A stretch of 52,739 bases of DNA from Gammaproteobacteria bacterium. GTDB lineage: Bacteria > Pseudomonadota > Gammaproteobacteria > GCA-001735895. Shown in pieces: positions 1-7,566 of this stretch (its first letter is position 1; every line of letters begins with the position of its first letter). The position numbers were made by a program, and so were the translations under genes. The stretch spans positions 1-52,739 of the forward strand of contig JAOTYD010000021.1 in assembly GCA_029862005.1 (NCBI GenBank). The letters are read 5' to 3'. Below the pieces are notes generated by a model. The model ran no database searches. It was not told the DNA's origin and was given only the letters and a program-made list of their open reading frames with translations.

Positions 1-420
1 CGACATCCCTGGCATCCCTGGCATTCCCATTCCTGGCATTCCCGGCATTCCCGACATCCCTGGCATCCCTGGCATTCCCATTCCTGGCATTCCCGGCATT
101 CCCGGCATTCCCGACATCCCTGGCATTCCCATTCCTGGCATTCCCGGCATTCCCGGCATCCCTGGCATCCCTGGCATTCCCATACCGGGCATCATGCCCA
201 TGCCTGTCATGGGATTCATCATCCCCGTCATCGGCGCCATCATCATGCCCGTCATTGGATTCATCATCATTCCCATCGGCGCCATCATCATCCCGGTCAT
301 CGGATTCATCATCCCGGTCATCGGTGCCATCATTCCCGTCATCGGGTTCATCATCCCGGTCATCGGTGCCGCCATTCCCGTCATCGGGTTCATCATCCCG
401 GTAGCTGCTCCACCGTAGGT
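1..420 (-). repeat. In-frame tandem repeats coding the Met-rich tail
   Basis: Bases 1-180 are a nested repeat: 9-bp units coding Gly-Met-Pro are arranged in longer units that restart with the same nine bases near 1, 52 and 112, so the longer period is 51-60 bp. Bases 190-410 hold a second repeat type of about 21-30 bp coding MTGMMNP/MTGMMAP. All spacings are multiples of three and the frame is kept, which indicates selection on the protein. There are no non-coding spacers, so this is not a CRISPR array. Confidence 0.9.
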
Positions 421-738
421 CTGGGGATTGCCCATATGCATCATCGGATTCATCGCCTGCAGCACGCCCCCGTAATCCTTTTGGTAGCGGGCTATATCCT
501 CGTCAGTATGACACTCGACGCAAGACGAAATCGCCGGTTGCCCCTGCAACTCGCCGCTCATCATGCTGTTCATAAGCTTGATCCAGACGTTTGGATCCAT
601 CGACTTTTGCAAAGCCTCTGACATCTCCGGATTTGCTGTCGCGGTGGTGGTTTCCTCCGGGGTATCCGCCGCCATCGATAGCGAAGCCGTCAGGCCGAAA
701 AATACGGCTAACAGTAATTTCAAAATGCTGGTATTCAT
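1..738 (-). CDS. Secreted haem c protein with methionine-rich repeat tail (partial, runs off the left edge)
   Basis: The reverse strand reads open from an ATG at 738 to base 1 without a stop, giving 246 residues of an incomplete protein. Residues 1-23 look like a Sec signal peptide. A single haem c motif, C73-V-E-C-H77, follows in a short soluble segment. From about residue 112 the protein becomes alternating MTGMMNP and MTGMMAP heptad-like repeats, and from about 183 a GMP triplet repeat with occasional GMS, up to the edge. About one residue in three of the tail is Met. It lies 70 bp behind the DUF302 gene on the same strand and is divergent from soxX, so a role in periplasmic sulfur or redox chemistry is plausible. 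Met-rich tails can bind copper, supply haem ligands or form disordered anchors; none of these is shown. I do not recognise a named family. Confidence 0.8.
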   Translation of the reverse strand, partial: MNTSILKLLLAVFFGLTASLSMAADTPEETTTATANPEMSEALQKSMDPNVWIKLMNSMMSGELQGQPAISSCVECHTDEDIARYQKDYGGVLQAMNPMMHMGNPQTYGGAATGMMNPMTGMAAPMTGMMNPMTGMMAPMTGMMNPMTGMMMAPMGMMMNPMTGMMMAPMTGMMNPMTGMGMMPGMGMPGMPGMPGMPGMPGMGMPGMSGMPGMPGMPGMGMPGMPGMSGMPGMPGMGMPGMPGMS

Positions 739-808
739 TAAATGTACTCCCAGGTACTGGTTAAATGCCAAAAACGGCAGGTTTAGTCTCGAATTTAAAT
801 TGAAATCG

Positions 809-1732
809 TTAAAAATCACCGGTGGCAGCACCTTCCATGATGTAGCGCATACCATCGCGAATCCTGACGGCCTCGGCACGCAGCTCCTGGTCGAGAACGC
901 TATTCGGATTCTGTGCCAGGTTGAGCCAGTTTACGTCCCAGTCCAGGGTCATCACCCAGAGCTTGCCGGCCGCATCCTCGAGCAGTGCAATGCGACAGGG
1001 AATAAAGACGATAAATTCAGGCGCATAGTCGAGAACCTTGCGGGCCACTATGGCGTCGCAAAAATTGAAAATTTCAACGCGCGGGGTCTCTTCGCCGGTA
1101 ATGGCGGTGATATCCTTCCACAGCGGGCTGTGCCCGACGAACTTGAAGTTGATTTCATTGGCGCGCAAGCGCATCGACTCCACCGCGTCGTCAAACGAAA
1201 CATCTTCGGCGACCGGCATCTTGTCCGCCATGATCGAAATCATGTCGCGCAAGGATAGTGGGCTCAGCATCATCATGCTCTGGTAAAGGTTGCGCTTGGC
1301 TTCATCCGAGATCGAGTCTGATACCGTGTTTGCAGGGACATCGCGCTTGCTCTGTGAGGGAATCCACATACGGGCCTGGTTGGGGCCACCAAACATACCC
1401 TCGAGCATCTGCGTATTGGCGGCGCGCAGCATGGCATCGAGGATATTAAACCGGGTGGCCTCATCAATGGGGGCATTCATGAAATGATTCGCCATCATCA
1501 TCATCCACTGCATGTTCATCCATTCGGAGGACATTCCCTGGGAATTGATGTTAGACGATATGGAGGGCGTGGTATTCGCCAGCCATGGGAACAGGTAGAA
1601 GGGATTTTGCAGCGGGCTAACAACCGGCGCATCGCAACCCGGCTCCCCCGCGGTACACTTTTCCTGGCTCGCCACAGGGTGCGGAACCATCGACAAAGCG
1701 ATTGCAGTGATTGCAATAAAACGAGCCAACAT
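809..1732 (-). CDS. Secreted DUF302-domain protein with Met-rich N-terminal segment
   Basis: This 307-residue protein has a signal peptide (residues 1-22, ending in a VAS-Q type site). A linker contains the cluster MNMQWMMMM near residue 75. The C-terminal part (about 190-275) resembles DUF302: hydrophobic strands, a cysteine in FNFCDA, the PCRIALLED motif, then GKLWVMTLD. DUF302 proteins have a small alpha/beta fold and often occur near sulfur-oxidation or redox genes; no reaction is established. The gene leads a minus-strand pair with the haem c/Met-repeat protein and is divergent from soxX across a 283-bp gap with operator-like repeats. Both members of the pair are Met-rich, which suggests they act together. 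Confidence 0.75.
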   Translation of the reverse strand: MLARFIAITAIALSMVPHPVASQEKCTAGEPGCDAPVVSPLQNPFYLFPWLANTTPSISSNINSQGMSSEWMNMQWMMMMANHFMNAPIDEATRFNILDAMLRAANTQMLEGMFGGPNQARMWIPSQSKRDVPANTVSDSISDEAKRNLYQSMMMLSPLSLRDMISIMADKMPVAEDVSFDDAVESMRLRANEINFKFVGHSPLWKDITAITGEETPRVEIFNFCDAIVARKVLDYAPEFIVFIPCRIALLEDAAGKLWVMTLDWDVNWLNLAQNPNSVLDQELRAEAVRIRDGMRYIMEGAATGDF

Positions 1733-1811
1733 GACGTATCCCCCCGGGTTTATTATGGTCAGTCATCAGTTGATAATGCCTTACCTTAACAACCATCGGC
1801 TTCAGAGCAAA

Positions 1812-1890
1812 TACCCACTAGGGCATACAATTCAGGTCGATAAACGCTTAATCTAACCCTCATAACTCTGAACTTACCCAAATTGGGGTA
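1812..1890. promoter_or_regulatory. Two 16-bp inverted-repeat sites between the DUF302 gene and soxX
   Basis: TACCCAAATTGGGGTA at 1875-1890 is a near-perfect inverted repeat with 7-2-7 geometry. A weaker relative, TACCCACTAGGGCATA, lies at 1812-1827. Their starts are 63 bp apart, about six helical turns. Similar 16-mers occur upstream of tusA, dsrA and the gene at 35338. The half-site resembles the NarL heptamer TACYYMT. Use as an operator is inferred. Confidence 0.45.
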
Positions 1891-1938
1891 TAGTATTGCA
1901 TCAACCAGTTAAGTTAATTTTCAACTATCGATTTGCAT

Positions 1939-1950
1939 CAGAAATTTCTG
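1939..1950. promoter_or_regulatory. Perfect palindrome upstream of soxX
   Basis: CAGAAATTTCTG is a perfect 12-bp palindrome ending 65 bp before the soxX start, inside an AT-rich stretch with a possible -10 (CATAAT at 1951-1956). It could be a regulator site over the sox promoter. No well-spaced -35 element is convincing. Confidence 0.3.
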
Positions 1951-2015
1951 CATAATATTAAATTGCAACCTGCCCAGCGCAGGAAGCGCATGAGCAATTA
2001 TCGAGGAGGAACAAC

Positions 2016-2378
2016 ATGACAATGAAGCAAGTTACCAGTGGAATAGCATCGATTACACTGTTTTGCTGCTTATCGATTCTGGGCAGTATTTCGGTCGCAA
2101 GCGCCGACGCTGTCGCAGACGGCAAAAAAGTAGCCTTTGACCGCAAGAAAGGCAACTGCCTGGGTTGCCACATGATGGCAGATGGCGCACTACCCGGGAA
2201 TATCGGCCCACCGTTGATCGCCATGAAGGCGCGCTTCCCCGACAAGGCCAAGCTGCGCGAGCAAATCTGGGACCCTACAATAGCCAATCCTAACACCATC
2301 ATGCCTCCTTTCGGGAAGCACAGAATCCTGACAGAAAAGGAAGTAGATCTCATTACCGAGTTTGTCTACACCCTTTAG
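2016..2378 (+). CDS. soxX: SoxX, monohaem cytochrome c of thiosulfate oxidation
   Basis: SoxX forms the SoxXA c-type cytochrome, which in the periplasm oxidatively joins thiosulfate to the SoxY carrier cysteine. The 120-residue protein has a signal peptide (to about ASA30-D), the haem motif C48-L-G-C-H52, and a downstream Met in TIMPPFG (M96) as likely axial ligand. The size fits short SoxX forms. A strong GAGGAGG lies 6-7 bases before the ATG. It heads a tight soxXYZA operon; soxB is 36 kb away and soxCD is absent. Confidence 0.95.
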   Translation: MTMKQVTSGIASITLFCCLSILGSISVASADAVADGKKVAFDRKKGNCLGCHMMADGALPGNIGPPLIAMKARFPDKAKLREQIWDPTIANPNTIMPPFGKHRILTEKEVDLITEFVYTL

Positions 2379-2413
2379 TCCTGCATGAAAATATCGCACG
2401 AGGAAAATTTAAG

Positions 2414-2884
2414 ATGAATCTTTTACGTCGCAAGTTTATTAAAACGGCCGCATTTGTCGGCGCCACGGTATCGGCCGTCGGCACAGGAATTTTAGTTCCC
2501 CAAAGAGCCCTGGGTGCTTACAGTAAGGCGGCCTTTGAAGCCAAGGACGTGGGTGGCGCACTAACGGCCTCTATGGGCACTGACCAGCATACCGCCTCCG
2601 GCGACATCAAGCTGAAGGCACCGGACATAGCCGAGAACGGCGCAGTGGTACCCATTACCGTGTCATCGACGATGGGTAATATTGATACTATTGCCATTGT
2701 TGCATCAGCTAACGTCTCACCACTGACTTCAACCTATACGCTGTCTTCCGCCTCTGAGCCCTTTGTTTCCACGCGGATAAAGATGGCCAAGACCTCCGAC
2801 GTTCTCGCCGTGGTCAAGGCAGATGGCAAACTCTATTCAACTACGAAGGAAGTCAAGGTCACCATCGGTGGCTGCGGCGGTTAA
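2414..2884 (+). CDS. soxY: SoxY, sulfur-carrier subunit of SoxYZ
   Basis: SoxY carries sulfur intermediates as an adduct on a C-terminal cysteine while the Sox enzymes act on it. The protein has 156 residues. The N-terminus is a Tat signal (RRKFIKTAAFVGA), matching export of folded SoxYZ. It ends in the hallmark GGCGG swinging arm with carrier C154. It sits 35 bp behind soxX and 31 bp before soxZ. Without SoxCD, the sulfane sulfur left on SoxY would pass into globules or cellular sulfur carriers. Confidence 0.96.
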   Translation: MNLLRRKFIKTAAFVGATVSAVGTGILVPQRALGAYSKAAFEAKDVGGALTASMGTDQHTASGDIKLKAPDIAENGAVVPITVSSTMGNIDTIAIVASANVSPLTSTYTLSSASEPFVSTRIKMAKTSDVLAVVKADGKLYSTTKEVKVTIGGCGG

Positions 2885-2915
2885 TATCAGACTTTAAAGA
2901 ATTGGAGAATTAAAC

Positions 2916-3227
2916 ATGGCTTCTATTAAGATTCGCGCAAAAGCAAAGGATGGTCTGACAACTGTCAAGACACTGATGAGTCATCCGATGGAAACCGGAT
3001 TGCGCAAAGACTCAAAAACTGGCGAAAAAATTCCAGCGCATCACATTACCGAGGTTACTGCAGAGCATAATGGCCAGACAGTAATGACGGCAAACTGGGG
3101 CGGTGCCATTTCGAAAAATCCATACCTGTCCTTTAAATTCAAGGGTGCGGCATCGGGTGACAAGATAAAGATCACCTGGGTCGATAACATGGGTAAGGGT
3201 GACAGCGCCGAAGCTGCAATCAAGTAA
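2916..3227 (+). CDS. soxZ: SoxZ, partner subunit of SoxYZ
   Basis: SoxZ is the small immunoglobulin-like partner that pairs with SoxY and is co-exported with it, so it has no signal peptide. The 103-residue product starts MASIKIRAKAKDG and has typical SoxZ features: the early HPMETG segment, the HHITEV strand and the late KITWVDNMG strand. It contains no cysteine. A GGAG-type ribosome site precedes the ATG. It lies between soxY and soxA. Confidence 0.95.
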   Translation: MASIKIRAKAKDGLTTVKTLMSHPMETGLRKDSKTGEKIPAHHITEVTAEHNGQTVMTANWGGAISKNPYLSFKFKGAASGDKIKITWVDNMGKGDSAEAAIK

Positions 3228-3262
3228 GCCGCGGCTTAAGAAAAACACGAGGAGGAACTGTC

Positions 3263-4096
3263 ATGAAAAAGATACTGACCACCCTGGGGATTGCCATCCT
3301 GATAGCGCTGCCTTTTAACACGATGGCAACGCCACAGCAGGACCTGGCGGAATTTCGGGATTATTACAAGAAACGCTTTCCCGGCACCCCGTTCGATGAT
3401 TACATCAACGGCGTATACTCGATTGATCCGGCATCACGCGAACAATGGGAAGAAATCGAGGAATTTCCACCCTACGAACTAAGCCTCAGCAGGGGCGAGG
3501 AACTATTCAACAAGCCGTTTGCCAACGGTAAAACCTATGCCAGTTGTTTTGAAAATGGCGGTATTGGCATTCGTCAGAACTATCCTTACTTCGATACCGA
3601 CCGTGGCGAAGTGATTACACTGGAACTGGCGATCAACGAATGTCGTGAAGCCAATGGCGAGAAAAAGTTGAAGTGGAAAAAAGGTCCGATCGCCGATATT
3701 TCCGCCTACATGGCCTATACCTCGCGCGGTAACATCATCGACATCAAGATCCCGGATGATCCGCGCGCAATCGCAGCCTATGAACGCGGCAAGAAACACT
3801 TCTACCAGAAACGCGGCCAGCTCAACATGGCCTGCGCCGATTGCCACAAGTTTTATGCCGGTAACAAGGTGCGCGCCGACCTGCTGAGCCCTGCCCTGGG
3901 GCAACTGAGCCATTTTCCAGTATATCGTTCCAAATGGGGCGGCATGGGTACCACGCACCGTCGTTACGGTGGCTGTAACAAGCAGGTGCGTGCCAAGGAC
4001 TACCCGGCGCAAAGCGCAGAGTACCGCGCGCTCGAATACTTCCACACCTACATGAGTAACGGCCTCGCGGTCAACGGACCCGGCGCCAGGAAGTAA
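3263..4096 (+). CDS. soxA: SoxA, catalytic cytochrome subunit of SoxXA (single-haem type)
   Basis: SoxA provides the active site of SoxXA. The 277-residue protein has a signal peptide (about 1-22). Only one haem c motif is present, C191-A-D-C-H195; at the place of the N-terminal haem of dihaem SoxA there are only isolated cysteines, C95 and C127, likely a disulfide. The active-site haem-ligand cysteine is C238 in the RYGGCNKQ motif. This is therefore a monohaem SoxA. A GAGGAGG ribosome site precedes the ATG. The operon ends just after the gene at a strong terminator. Confidence 0.95.
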   Translation: MKKILTTLGIAILIALPFNTMATPQQDLAEFRDYYKKRFPGTPFDDYINGVYSIDPASREQWEEIEEFPPYELSLSRGEELFNKPFANGKTYASCFENGGIGIRQNYPYFDTDRGEVITLELAINECREANGEKKLKWKKGPIADISAYMAYTSRGNIIDIKIPDDPRAIAAYERGKKHFYQKRGQLNMACADCHKFYAGNKVRADLLSPALGQLSHFPVYRSKWGGMGTTHRRYGGCNKQVRAKDYPAQSAEYRALEYFHTYMSNGLAVNGPGARK

Positions 4097-4118
4097 AACC
4101 AATCCAGTCTCAGTCTGG

Positions 4119-4148
4119 AATGCCGGGTCATCGACCCGGCATTTTTTT
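4119..4148 (+). terminator. Rho-independent terminator of soxXYZA
   Basis: An 11-bp perfect stem (AATGCCGGGTC at 4119-4129 with GACCCGGCATT at 4133-4143), a 3-base ATC loop and a run of T to 4148, located 23 bp after the soxA stop. Classic intrinsic terminator. Confidence 0.9.
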
Positions 4149-4163
4149 ATCCCCAAAGGGGTA
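4148..4163. promoter_or_regulatory. 16-bp inverted-repeat site before tusA
   Basis: TATCCCCAAAGGGGTA has the same 16-bp 7-2-7 layout as the site upstream of soxX. Its right half read in reverse is TACCCCT, an exact match to the NarL heptamer pattern. It directly follows the soxA terminator and is 185 bp upstream of tusA. Operator role is inferred. Confidence 0.4.
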
Positions 4164-4332
4164 GCCCACTATCAAACAGGGCAGTTTTATCGCTCTTCCA
4201 ATTAAACTATGGTTGACACTTACTTTTTAAGGCTGTTCTATCGCCTGGTTGATACAAATCAATGAGTGTTAGCAAGAAAGGTTTAAAAAACCAATCGACT
4301 TGAAGATTAACCAGCAGAGGAATCCATTCATT

Positions 4333-4563
4333 ATGTCCGAATATACCGAAAAATTTGACGCCACAGGCCTCAACTGCCCGCTCCCCATTCTGAGATCGAA
4401 AAAGGTTTTATCGTCGATGAATAGCGGCGACGTACTTTATGTCATCGCCACTGACTCGGGTTCAGTCAAGGATTTTGACGCCTTCTGCAAGCAAACCGGA
4501 CACGAACTGCTCGAAAGCTCGGAAGCCGAAGGCAAGTATCATTATTACATCAAGAAGGCCTGA
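4333..4563 (+). CDS. tusA: TusA-family sulfur carrier
   Basis: TusA proteins carry persulfide sulfur in the cytoplasm; in sulfur oxidisers they pass sulfur toward DsrEFH. I start at the ATG at 4333 (MSEYTEKFDATG), preceded by AGAGG, rather than an upstream TTG at 4300, because this gives the standard 76-residue length. The signature CPLP motif (C15) is the sulfur-binding cysteine, and a second cysteine lies in DAFCKQTGHE. A dsrE2-like gene follows after 40 bp, the known tusA-dsrE2 pairing. No rhodanese gene accompanies them here. Confidence 0.92.
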   Translation: MSEYTEKFDATGLNCPLPILRSKKVLSSMNSGDVLYVIATDSGSVKDFDAFCKQTGHELLESSEAEGKYHYYIKKA

Positions 4564-4603
4564 GGTCGGTGCTCAGTTGCCTACACTATTCCGGAGCTGA
4601 AGT

Positions 4604-5083
4604 ATGTCTGAGAAAAAACTGGCGCTGATCGCCACCAAGGGCACCCTGGATTGGGCCTACCCCCCCTTCATTCTGGCATCCACTGCCGCCGCCATCGGTT
4701 ACGAAGTGCAGATATTCTTCACTTTTTACGGATTGCAGTTGCTCAAGAAGGATATGAACCTCAAGGTCTCGCCGCTCGGCAATCCCGGAATGCCGATGCC
4801 GATGGGTATGGACAAATGGTTCCCGACGATCGGTACCGCGATCCCCGGCATGGAAGCCATGATGAGCAGCATGATGAAATCCAAGATGAAATCGAAAGGC
4901 GTCGCCAGCGTGGCCGAGCTGCGCGAGTTATGCCTCGAAGCTGACGTTAAACTGATCGCCTGTCAAATGACGGTCGATTTGTTCGACATGCAGCCGAGTG
5001 AGTTTATCGACGGCATCGACTACGCCGGTGCCACTACTTTTTTCGAATTTGCCGGGGAATCGGACGTCAACCTGTTCATCTAG
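4604..5083 (+). CDS. dsrE2: DsrE2-like sulfurtransferase (DsrE/F family)
   Basis: A 159-residue protein of the DsrE/DsrF superfamily, closest in pattern to DsrE2, which accompanies TusA. The N-terminus has the beta strand and hydrophobic helix of the fold (LALIATKGTLDW, then PPFILASTAAAIGYEV). A Met-rich loop spans about 63-95. The conserved cysteine is C120 in KLIACQMTVDLFDM; C110 is a second. The hydrophobic segment fits the membrane-associated behaviour described for some DsrE2. The likely role is sulfur transfer between imported sulfane sulfur and TusA. Confidence 0.85.
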   Translation: MSEKKLALIATKGTLDWAYPPFILASTAAAIGYEVQIFFTFYGLQLLKKDMNLKVSPLGNPGMPMPMGMDKWFPTIGTAIPGMEAMMSSMMKSKMKSKGVASVAELRELCLEADVKLIACQMTVDLFDMQPSEFIDGIDYAGATTFFEFAGESDVNLFI

Positions 5084-5129
5084 CAATTACTATTTTTATA
5101 AATCTAGCGAACATGAGGAGGCAGTAACG

Positions 5130-6482
5130 ATGAGAGTTCGACTTAAACTTTTTTGCTTTGCTTTACTGGCAGTCACATTTCCAGCATCGGTCTGGGCAAC
5201 TAATGGGTATTTTACCCACGGTGTCAGCACCGCTGAAAAGGGACTCGCTGGTGCGGGCGTTGCATTTTCCCAGGATACACTTGCTGCGGGCAACAATCCG
5301 GCCGGCATGGTCTGGCAGGGTGCGCGCTACGACATCGGCGGCGCCTGGTTCGCGCCGATGCGAAGCTATTCTGTTACCGGCGGCCCTACCCCCGGTTGTA
5401 GCCCACAGGGTTGTACCTTCAGTATTGGCGACGGCGATCAATCGATCGATAGCGAAAACGAAGGCTTTTTAATTCCCCAGCTCGGTTACAACTGGGTAAT
5501 CGATGACGATAGCACGGTCGGAATATCAGTCTTCGGCAATGGCGGCATGAACACCGAGTACAAAGGTGGAACCGCACTGGTATTCGATGGCGTGGCGACC
5601 TTTAATACCCTCGATGGAACCTTTGGCGCTGGCACCGCGGGCGTAGACTTGGCACAATTGTTCATCGCGACCACCTACGCGGCAAAACTATCGGACAAGA
5701 CTTCCTGGGGAATTAGCGGAATCATTGCCTACCAGCGTTTCGAGGCCAAGGGTCTGGCAAATTTTAGCCCTTTTTCCCAGGACCCGAGCAATTTGACCAA
5801 TAACGACCACGATACCTCAACCGGTATCGGAATACGGCTGGGATTCCAGACTGAAATCTCTCCGGGCGTGCGCTTTGGCGCCGCGTACCAGCCGGAAATC
5901 GATATGAGCGAATTTGATGACTACGCCGGCCTGTTCGCGAAAGACGGCGACTTCGATATTCCGTCGAATTTAACGCTTGGCGTGGCCATTGACATCGGTA
6001 ACCACGGTGTTTTGGTGGTCGACCTGCAACAAATCAACTACGAGGATGTACCCTCGGTATCCAATTCCATCTTCAACTTCGACACCTGTGCTCCCGGTAC
6101 AGGACCGGGCGGTAGCGGTGCAGGTGATGGCTGTCTCGGTGGCGATGACGGCGCCGGATTCGGTTGGGAAGACATCCAAATCGTCAAGCTCGGTTACCAG
6201 TGGCAGGAAGGAAAAATGACCTGGCGAGTGGGTGTAAGCGTCAGCGAGCAGCCGATTCCCGATGAAGAAGTTGTGTTTAATATCCTTGCACCTGGCGTTA
6301 TCGAGGAGACATTAACTTTCGGCTTTACCCGGCAACTGGACGCCAACAGCTCGCTAAATTTTGCCGCAATGTATGCGCCCAACGTATCGGTTGAAGGCAC
6401 CAGTAACTTCGATCCATCACAGGAAGTTGAGCTTGAGATGGACCAGTACGAACTAGTACTGAGTTACAACCGCAGGCTCTAG
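5130..6482 (+). CDS. FadL/OmpP1/TodX-type outer-membrane channel
   Basis: FadL-type beta-barrels let hydrophobic molecules through the outer membrane. The start at 5130 is chosen because GAGGAG precedes it and a clean signal peptide follows (cleavage after VWA, then TNGYFTHG). The mature N-terminus with GLAGAGVAF and AAGNNPAGM is the family signature. The rest alternates strands and ends LSYNRRL rather than the usual terminal aromatic. Two loops carry cysteine pairs (GCSPQGC, and a Gly-rich loop between two Cys near 360). It is 46 bp behind dsrE2; uptake of sulfur, polysulfide or lipid compounds is possible but unproven. Length 450 is normal. Confidence 0.85.
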   Translation: MRVRLKLFCFALLAVTFPASVWATNGYFTHGVSTAEKGLAGAGVAFSQDTLAAGNNPAGMVWQGARYDIGGAWFAPMRSYSVTGGPTPGCSPQGCTFSIGDGDQSIDSENEGFLIPQLGYNWVIDDDSTVGISVFGNGGMNTEYKGGTALVFDGVATFNTLDGTFGAGTAGVDLAQLFIATTYAAKLSDKTSWGISGIIAYQRFEAKGLANFSPFSQDPSNLTNNDHDTSTGIGIRLGFQTEISPGVRFGAAYQPEIDMSEFDDYAGLFAKDGDFDIPSNLTLGVAIDIGNHGVLVVDLQQINYEDVPSVSNSIFNFDTCAPGTGPGGSGAGDGCLGGDDGAGFGWEDIQIVKLGYQWQEGKMTWRVGVSVSEQPIPDEEVVFNILAPGVIEETLTFGFTRQLDANSSLNFAAMYAPNVSVEGTSNFDPSQEVELEMDQYELVLSYNRRL

Positions 6483-6513
6483 TCAGATCGCAGTTAAATA
6501 ATGCCTGCGACAA

Positions 6514-6545
6514 GACGATCAACTGCCAAGTGGCAGTTGATCGTC
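6514..6545 (+). terminator. Long hairpin after the FadL-type gene
   Basis: A 15-bp perfect stem (6514-6528 paired with 6531-6545) with only two unpaired bases between arms, 31 bp after the stop codon. There is no T tract, so it may be a weak or bidirectional terminator or an mRNA-stabilising hairpin. Confidence 0.5.
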
Positions 6546-6571
6546 ACTAAACCGCATTACTCGGTATCTCA

Positions 6572-7534
6572 ATGAAGTTAATCAATTTTTCGCGATCGAT
6601 AATCCGGCATTTTTGCCTGATACTATTCTTTTTCAGTTCTCTAGCAGGTGCTGAAGCTGACCTCAAGCCGTTTGTGCTAGCCGCGGTCTTTGAAGACAGA
6701 CAAATATCCGAGATCAGTACAGAAGTCAGTGCAAACCTACAAAGCGCGGGATTCGAAGTTATTGGGCAATATTCCCCATATGATGATGCGATCATCCTGG
6801 CTTTTTCCAGCGAGGAACTGCGTAGTCTTGCAACCAGGAGCGCACGTGGCGGTTATGGCGCTGTAATGCGGGCTTCGCTCACCCGTAACAATGGCAAAAT
6901 AGAATTCGCCTATACCAACCCGCTTTACTGGGCAAACGCCTATCGCATGCAGGCCGATGTCGAATCGATTGCAACACAATTGAAATCGGTGCTGGGACAT
7001 GAACAAACCTTTGGCAGCGGCGAACTGACACTGACGGCGAGTGATTTACGCAAGTATCACTACACCTTCATGATGGAGTATTTTGATGATCCAAGCGTGT
7101 TGAATTACTTCGATTCACACGAACAGGCGGTGACTACTGTTCGAGAAAATCTGGCAAAACAGGCAGGCGCCTCGACCCAGGTGTTCGAGCTGAAACTGGG
7201 TTCCGACACTAATGGCAAACAGATGACCCTGTTCGGTGTCGCGCTTAACGGCACAGATAAAGACGATTGCAGCAGTGACGCTTACATCATGACTCGTATC
7301 GATAAGGATACACCCCGTCACAGCGCTCACCTTCCCTACGAGATTCTGGTTTATGGAGACCATGCAGAAGCACTCTATGGCAGGTTCAGAATCGCAATTA
7401 GCTGGCCCCACTTACCAATGATGGCAAGCGATACTGGTGCTACCTTTTTCAGTATTATGTGCGCGCCTGGCGCAATTCAGGACTCTTTGACTAAAATAGC
7501 GGGCGGTGTTACAGAATATAAATCAGAGAAATGA
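6572..7534 (+). CDS. Secreted protein of unknown function
   Basis: The 320-residue product has an N-terminal signal (LILFFFSSLAGAEA, cleavage near residue 29). Beyond that I do not recognise it. The pattern of strands and helices around residues 35-130 (FEVIGQYSPYDDAIILAF, then FAYTNPLYWANAYR) loosely recalls DUF302-like folds, with the N-P-x-Y-A element typical of those proteins, but the match is weak. Only two cysteines are in the mature protein. It lies between the porin gene and yeeE/yedE on the same strand, with 32 bp to the latter, so a periplasmic part in sulfur uptake is a reasonable guess. Confidence 0.7.
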   Translation: MKLINFSRSIIRHFCLILFFFSSLAGAEADLKPFVLAAVFEDRQISEISTEVSANLQSAGFEVIGQYSPYDDAIILAFSSEELRSLATRSARGGYGAVMRASLTRNNGKIEFAYTNPLYWANAYRMQADVESIATQLKSVLGHEQTFGSGELTLTASDLRKYHYTFMMEYFDDPSVLNYFDSHEQAVTTVRENLAKQAGASTQVFELKLGSDTNGKQMTLFGVALNGTDKDDCSSDAYIMTRIDKDTPRHSAHLPYEILVYGDHAEALYGRFRIAISWPHLPMMASDTGATFFSIMCAPGAIQDSLTKIAGGVTEYKSEK

Positions 7535-7566
7535 CAGTTTATATCGAAGCAGAAAAATCAGATTAG

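Noticed and set aside
194-418. Plus-strand frame of repeated IPVIGFII units
   Set aside because: It is the complement of the in-frame Met-rich repeat of the minus-strand haem protein, which has a signal peptide and a haem motif; the plus-strand reading has no start context.
1-420. Possible CRISPR array
   Set aside because: Repeats are in a coding frame with periods in multiples of three and no unique spacers.
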